DNA from: a virus
Length of the DNA: 42,387 nucleotides
Strand: one strand, 5' to 3'
IMG/VR virus record: IMGVR_UViG_3300010392_001099
Location: 1-42,387 of that record
The position numbers and the translations under genes are program-made. Below the pieces are notes generated by a model, which saw nothing but the letters and a program-made list of their open reading frames with translations, had not been told where the DNA came from and ran no database searches. Shown here in pieces: positions 39,285 to 42,387 of the stretch. The number at the start of each line of letters is the position of its first letter. Within the stretch, counting starts at the first letter, position 1.

Positions 39285-39482
39285 ATGACCCAATGGCAAC
39301 CATTCATCCGCATCATGATCCGCTACATTGTCGGTGCGCTGGTGTCCAATGGCGCAATCGGCGCTGCGACTGGGGCGATGCTGACCGAACCTGAGGTTCT
39401 GACCGCTGCGGCGGCGCTGATCGTCGGGCTGGGCACCGAGCTTTGGTATCGCGCGGCGAAGAAGGGCGGCAAGCCGACATGA
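39285..39482 (+). CDS. Pam3-gp28-family putative holin (65 aa)
   Basis: MTQWQPFIRIMIRYIVGALV, then TAAAALIVGLGTELWYRAAK, two membrane segments with a short Gly/Ala loop and a basic end. It matches the pattern of the Pam3-gp28 holins: (FxRxxxRYxxGALV...AxxxGxxxExWYxxAKrxG). It lies just after the endolysin. The holin would permeabilise the inner membrane. Confidence 0.65.
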   Translation: MTQWQPFIRIMIRYIVGALVSNGAIGAATGAMLTEPEVLTAAAALIVGLGTELWYRAAKKGGKPT

Positions 39483-39862
39483 TCGGGCTGCTGCTGAAAT
39501 GGCTGGCATCCGGCCCGCTGGATCGGGTGCTAGACACGGTAGACCGCAAGGTTTCCGCCGAGACCGACCGCGAGGCAATCAAGGGCCAGATCATCAAGCA
39601 GCACTACGCCACGCGCGGCGGCTGGATGCGCGCGGGCGGGTTCTGGCTGATGCTGGCCTTTGCGCTGCCCTTGGCATTCTGGCACGGCATGGTGATCTAT
39701 GACAGCGCCCTTGGGTGCGCCGATTGCGTCCTAGCCAATGACTGGACCGTCGCCGCCCTGCCGCCGCCTCTGGGGCCGTCTGCCGATGGCACAGAAACTG
39801 GGTGGGCTGGCCTGATGGTTATCTCCATCTTCGGCGTGATCGGCGTGACCCGGTTCAAATGA
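39479..39862 (+). CDS. Membrane protein of the lysis cassette (127 aa)
   Basis: A basic/acidic helical N-terminus (LDTVDRKVSAETDREAIKGQ), a span WLMLAFALPLAFWHGMVIY, a periplasmic loop with two Cys (GCADCV), and a second span LMVISIFGVIGVTRF. It overlaps its neighbours by 4 nt. This is a recurring protein near phage lysis genes, resembling 2-3 TM holin-like families. Confidence 0.6.
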   Translation: MIGLLLKWLASGPLDRVLDTVDRKVSAETDREAIKGQIIKQHYATRGGWMRAGGFWLMLAFALPLAFWHGMVIYDSALGCADCVLANDWTVAALPPPLGPSADGTETGWAGLMVISIFGVIGVTRFK

Positions 39863-39969
39863 AATACGACCCCCGCCGACATGACGCATGGATCGGCGCG
39901 GGGCTGTTGCTGGCGTGGCATCTCGCAGTGTTCAGCGCCGGCGCATGCCTTGGGTTTCTCTTGTCATAG
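39859..39969 (+). CDS. Short membrane protein (36 aa)
   Basis: MKYDPRRHDAWIGAGLLLAW, then HLAVFSAGACLGFLLS: a short charged head and one membrane helix. The ATG overlaps the previous stop. It is consistent with its neighbours in the lysis cassette. The single Cys lies near the end of the helix. Confidence 0.55.
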   Translation: MKYDPRRHDAWIGAGLLLAWHLAVFSAGACLGFLLS

Positions 39970-40024
39970 TCAAGACCGGGATACCGTGCCCCGGATCGCG
40001 CGCGGATCAAGAAGGAGTGAGGTC

Positions 40025-40309
40025 ATGAGGATCATGATCGCAGCACTGGCCGCGCTGGCGGCCCTCTTGGCGGTTCCCGCCGCCGCCGCGCCCAACTGTG
40101 CGAGCGCCGCCGACGTGGTGTCCATCCTGTCGCAGCGGTACGGCGAGTCCGTCGCCATGTCCGGCGCGTCGATGAGCGGCGGCCTGTTGCAGATCTGGGG
40201 CAACGACGACACCGGGTCGTGGACCGCGACGGTTTCCAACGGGGAGATCACCTGCATCGTCGCGCAGGGCGATGGTTTCACCGTCAATCCGCGCGGCGAT
40301 CCTGCCTGA
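40025..40309 (+). CDS. Secreted small protein of the lysis module (94 aa)
   Basis: A signal peptide MRIMIAALAALAALLAVPAA is followed by APNCASAADVVSILSQRYGE and GGLLQIWGNDDTGSWTATVS, with two Cys that could be disulphide-bonded. I recall the same small exported protein next to lysis genes in phages of this kind. AAGGAG lies 8 nt upstream. It could help disrupt the outer membrane or act in the periplasm; not proven. Confidence 0.7.
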   Translation: MRIMIAALAALAALLAVPAAAAPNCASAADVVSILSQRYGESVAMSGASMSGGLLQIWGNDDTGSWTATVSNGEITCIVAQGDGFTVNPRGDPA

Positions 40310-40380
40310 TCCCGGCGCCGGGGACCAGGCGCATCACCACAGCAAAGGAGCTGATCGGACTTCTTCACACGCCGTTCTTT

Positions 40381-40411
40381 GCCCCGTCGGTTGCCTCCGG
40401 CGGGGCTTTTT
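40381..40411 (+). terminator. Rho-independent terminator of the late operon
   Basis: GCCCCG and CGGGGC form a stem (loop about 14 nt, with extra G-T pairs) followed by TTTTT. It closes the long late transcript. A further palindrome, CCCGGCGCCGGG, at 40311-40322 precedes it, 2 nt after the last late gene. Confidence 0.85.
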
Positions 40412-40435
40412 GCGTTCTGGTGGCGGTTTCTGGAT

Positions 40436-40837
40436 TCAGTATTTCTTGCCGCCGGCGGCCCGGTTCTCGAGCTTGTGGTCGGCGCGCTGACGGTTGAAGC
40501 GGTTTTTCTCGATCACTGCGCCCGCCACGTCGAGCCCAAGGGCGGCGGCGGTGTCGAGAATGCGGATGATGCAGTCTGCAAACTCGACCTCGCGTCCGTC
40601 GCGATGCGGCAGCTTATCGTCCATCAGCCCTTTGCGATCGGCTTCCAGCGCCTCGGAAAGCTCGGAGTGCATGAGGGCTACCACCTCCCCAAAATTACGC
40701 TCTATGGGCTTGCCTGTTTGCGGGTCGGCATACCACCCTGCATCTGTGGCGGTCTTGTGCGCCAATGCCTGTGCAGCCGCGATGCCATGATAGGTGTTGA
40801 CCTCTTCGTCGGTCATTTCTTCCGGTGCAAGTTTCAT
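40436..40837 (-). CDS. MazG-like nucleotide pyrophosphohydrolase
   Basis: The order GEVVALMHSELSEALEADRK and then EFADCIIRILDTAAALGLDV is the MazG-like EExxE/ExxD arrangement (Glu in HSELSEALE, then Glu and Asp in EFAD). It would remove pyrophosphate from NTPs or dNTPs and could lower host ppGpp-like signalling. It is leftward, with AGGAGG 8 nt before its ATG. It is the last gene of the second leftward operon. 133 residues, complete. Confidence 0.8.
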   Translation of the reverse strand: MKLAPEEMTDEEVNTYHGIAAAQALAHKTATDAGWYADPQTGKPIERNFGEVVALMHSELSEALEADRKGLMDDKLPHRDGREVEFADCIIRILDTAAALGLDVAGAVIEKNRFNRQRADHKLENRAAGGKKY

Positions 40838-40864
40838 TGTGTGGCCCTCCTATGGCCGGCGTTT

Positions 40865-41062
40865 TTAGGACTGGTCGTTTTCGGCTTCGTATAGCGCCTG
40901 ATCTTCGGCGCTAGGATCGTGGTTTTCGCGGCGGTGCTGGCAGGCCGTGCAGTCACATTCGTCGTCTGCGCATGTGCAGCAATCATTGCAATTGCCGCAC
41001 TCGCATATCGGGCCAGCCGCCCATTCGCCGCATAGGCATTCATTGCAATACTTCTGCGTCAT
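40865..41062 (-). CDS. Cysteine-rich small protein (65 aa, 12 Cys)
   Basis: MTQKYCNECLCGEWAAGPIC, then a CxC/CxxC-rich stretch and an acidic tail (ENHDPSAEDQALYEAENDQS). Twelve Cys fall within residues 6-41, enough for two or three metal clusters. GGAGG lies 4 nt before the ATG at 41062. An overlapping frame (40834-41043) is judged a shadow. Metal binding is likely; role unknown. Confidence 0.65.
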   Translation of the reverse strand: MTQKYCNECLCGEWAAGPICECGNCNDCCTCADDECDCTACQHRRENHDPSAEDQALYEAENDQS

Positions 41063-41078
41063 GTGGCCTCCGGCGTTT

Positions 41079-41364
41079 TCAGGACTCGCGCTGTGCGGCG
41101 CGGTCGATGCGGTCGATCTCTGCGGCGATCAGGGCGCCGGCGCGAACCAAATCCTCACGGGCGCCCTTCCGGCTTCCACCATTCCTCGCACCAAGGCCAG
41201 ACGCCGGGCGGCATCGGATCAGGATCGCCACGGCGTCGCGCATAGCAGGCTGCGGCGTCAGCCATTTCGCCATTCGTGTGCTCGTCGTCGTGCTCAGGCG
41301 TCCAGCCTTCGGCTTCGATCTGCCGCTTGCGCTCTGCGGCGATAGCTTCAACTCCAGTGCTCAT
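41079..41364 (-). pseudogene. Frameshifted conserved phage protein (two frames)
   Basis: From ATG 41364 (GGAGG 5 nt upstream) the frame reads MSTGVEAIAAERKRQIEAEG and reaches WPWCEEWWKPEGRP before TGA at 41155. The conserved family I recall continues RREDLVRAGALIAAEIDRID, and exactly this (REDLVRAGALIAAEIDRIDR) is found in another frame down to 41079. Removing one G from GGG near 41163 joins them. So the gene carries a 1-nt insertion relative to its family, or uses +1 frameshifting, or holds a sequencing error. Confidence 0.7.
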
Positions 41365-41387
41365 TGGTTCCTCCGGGATTGTTTGGT

Positions 41388-41606
41388 TCAGGCGGCTTGC
41401 GGGGCAGAAAGCATCTCGTGCGCCTTGAAGGCAGATGCTTTCTCGCGCTTGGCGACCACCAGCAGCGCGGCAATTACCTGCATAGTTTCGGTGGCGCTTC
41501 CGTGGAGCGCCATCGCGTCCATCGCCTCCAGCAGCGCAGCTTCGAGATCTCCGGCGTCATTCATCGAAATGGCGTTTGCAAGTTCAAGGTCCTTCAGATC
41601 GATCAT
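41388..41606 (-). CDS. Small acidic protein (72 aa), first gene of the second leftward operon
   Basis: MIDLKDLELANAISMNDAGD, LEAALLEAMDAMALHGSATE and VIAALLVVAKREKASAF: helical with an acidic front half. GGAGAG lies 5 nt before the ATG. It is the first gene after the leftward promoter and operator pair at 41640-41682. The family is not recognised. Confidence 0.6.
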   Translation of the reverse strand: MIDLKDLELANAISMNDAGDLEAALLEAMDAMALHGSATETMQVIAALLVVAKREKASAFKAHEMLSAPQAA

Positions 41607-41639
41607 GGGTTCTCTCCGGGTTGGTTGATAAGATTTGAA

Positions 41640-41682
41640 GTATGTTATTTAATAGCATACAGTATGTCAATGATTGACATAC
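41640..41682. promoter_or_regulatory. Two tandem 21-bp inverted repeats over a leftward promoter
   Basis: Repeat 1 (41640-41660) has arms GTATGTTATT and AATAGCATAC, one mismatch, centre T. Repeat 2 (41662-41682) has arms GTATGTCAA and TTGACATAC around TGA, perfect. Centres are 22 bp apart, two helical turns. The reverse-strand promoter, -35 TTGACA (41665-41670), 17 nt, -10 TAACAT (41642-41647), lies across both. A second TTGACA (41674-41679) faces right. A dimeric repressor binding side by side is the natural reading. The sites do not match the TGTGA operators. Confidence 0.7.
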
Positions 41683-41709
41683 ATCTGCCCCCTTGCCAGT
41701 ATGCGAACC

Positions 41710-41910
41710 ATGAGCATACAACCGCGCATGGCATGGCAGGACTTCCTCACCGATGAAGAGCGGCGCGAACTTGACGCCGCGCAGGAGGCGTTCGATCGCG
41801 CGAAGCTGGCCCTTGAGCCGATCAAGGCGGAGCGTGACGCCACCCTGCGCAAGCTGAAGATCCGCTGCGATGCCAGGATGCGAAGGGCAAAGGCCGGCGA
41901 CGATGTGTAG
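41710..41910 (+). CDS. Small coiled-coil protein (66 aa)
   Basis: MSIQPRMAWQDFLTDEERRE, then a charged helix (LDAAQEAFDRAKLALEPIKA) and a basic tail. The ATG lies 28 nt right of the operator pair; a longer frame begins inside the operator at 41674 and is not preferred. It is divergent from the leftward operon. It could be the operator-binding protein, but no HTH is evident. Confidence 0.55.
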   Translation: MSIQPRMAWQDFLTDEERRELDAAQEAFDRAKLALEPIKAERDATLRKLKIRCDARMRRAKAGDDV

Positions 41911-42052
41911 GGCCTTGCCGAGTCTGGAAACCCTGTCCAGATTGGCGGTGGAGGAGACCGCTTTGGTGGGCAGAGGATCGCACCGCGAGGGATACATGAT
42001 GTGGACCCCCGACGACCGGAAAGCGACTGCCTCTGCCCCTCAAGTGGCCTGA
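41903..42052 (+). CDS. Small conserved-looking phage protein (49 aa)
   Basis: MCRALPSLETLSRLAVEETA, then LVGRGSHREGYMMWTPDDRK and ATASAPQVA. The layout of helix plus MWTPDDRKATA fits small phage proteins I recall. The ATG overlaps the previous TAG, giving translational coupling. Confidence 0.5.
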   Translation: MCRALPSLETLSRLAVEETALVGRGSHREGYMMWTPDDRKATASAPQVA

Positions 42053-42067
42053 AAGAGGAGCGCAGTG

Positions 42068-42253
42068 ATGGGTGGCGGAAACACGGTGAACCTGCCGGCC
42101 GTAGCCTCTGAGCGCGTGAGGGTGCCGGGCCTGATCGGCCTCGGGTGGCAGCCCCTCCCGCCATCCTTCTCTGCGATCGCAAATAGGATCGATTCTGGCG
42201 GTTTTTGCCACGCGTTACGCAAATTTCGCCCACGGATAGACCTAACTCGTTGA
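42068..42253 (+). CDS. Doubtful small open frame (61 aa)
   Basis: MGGGNTVNLPAVASERVRVP onward to RPRIDLTR. A GAGGAG lies 7 nt before the GTG/ATG pair, which supports translation, but the amino-acid sequence shows no family features. It may be a real third gene of the right-end operon or chance. 42254-42387 shows no gene. Confidence 0.3.
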   Translation: MGGGNTVNLPAVASERVRVPGLIGLGWQPLPPSFSAIANRIDSGGFCHALRKFRPRIDLTR

Positions 42254-42387
42254 CCCAAAACACATTTGAGAGTCTTCTCGACCGCACCATTTTTCTAACT
42301 TAACCTGTTGTTTTTGTTCTGAAACGTGTTTTCCCGTTTCGGACAGCCCGCCACTTAGCCCGCCAGTCGCGCGGGGTACACGGCCTC

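Noticed and set aside
1-42387. Circular genome closing at the window ends
   Set aside because: Joining the ends would extend the pentapeptide gene by only about 28 non-repeat residues to a stop, which does not look like the family's usual C-terminus; circularity is not supported by the sequence alone.

Overview
The window is almost entirely a tailed-phage genome, either a temperate siphovirus or a prophage. It is GC-rich, compactly coded, and full of ATGA and TGATG start/stop overlaps. The protein families point to an alphaproteobacterial host, plausibly Rhodobacterales: a RCAP_Rcc01079-like spike-base protein, a Pam3-gp28-like holin, a DUF1073-type portal and a PrimPol-DUF3987 primase. That host call is an inference from recalled families. 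No integrase, tRNA, rRNA, CRISPR array or insertion sequence was seen.

Layout. 1-852 is a leftward operon of small accessory genes ending in a pentapeptide-repeat protein cut by the window edge. 853-1747 is an immunity region: an XRE repressor (leftward), a Cro-like gene (rightward) and three TGTGA-N4-TCACA operators. Two of these lie exactly in the 17-bp spacer of a promoter. 1744-16673 is the rightward early operon: RusA-like resolvase, Sak4-like recombinase, DUF669 SSB-like protein, 3'-5' exonuclease, a phage beta sliding clamp, an SNF2 helicase, an amino-methyltransferase, an HD nucleotidase, a DEAH helicase, a C5 cytosine methyltransferase locus with two long overlapping frames, and a PrimPol-helicase. 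16674-17011 is non-coding, with a terminator and a dense cluster of (A/C)GATTAT repeats.

17012-40411 is the late operon. A NusG-like regulator leads, followed by TerS, TerL, portal, protease with a nested scaffold, decoration protein, major capsid, connectors, MuF-like protein, tail completion proteins, tail tube, a tail chaperone pair joined by a T6G frameshift site, a 1862-residue tape measure, tail-tip and fibre proteins, and a lysis cassette. It ends at a rho-independent terminator. A leftward signal-peptide moron (29679-29960) sits inside the tail genes. 40436-41606 is a second leftward operon (MazG-like, Cys-rich, a frameshifted gene, a small acidic protein). It is driven from a promoter covered by two 21-bp inverted repeats, and a small rightward operon diverges from it. 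The last ~135 bases show nothing recognisable.

How it fits together. The repressor and its operators would hold both early directions off. Early genes would recruit host polymerase through the phage clamp and PrimPol and modify DNA with two chemically different methyltransferases. The NusG-like protein would then switch on the long late transcript. The most unusual item is the cytosine methyltransferase locus, where catalytic motifs lie in one frame while a WPTP-repeat protein with stronger codon bias occupies the +1 frame of the same DNA.
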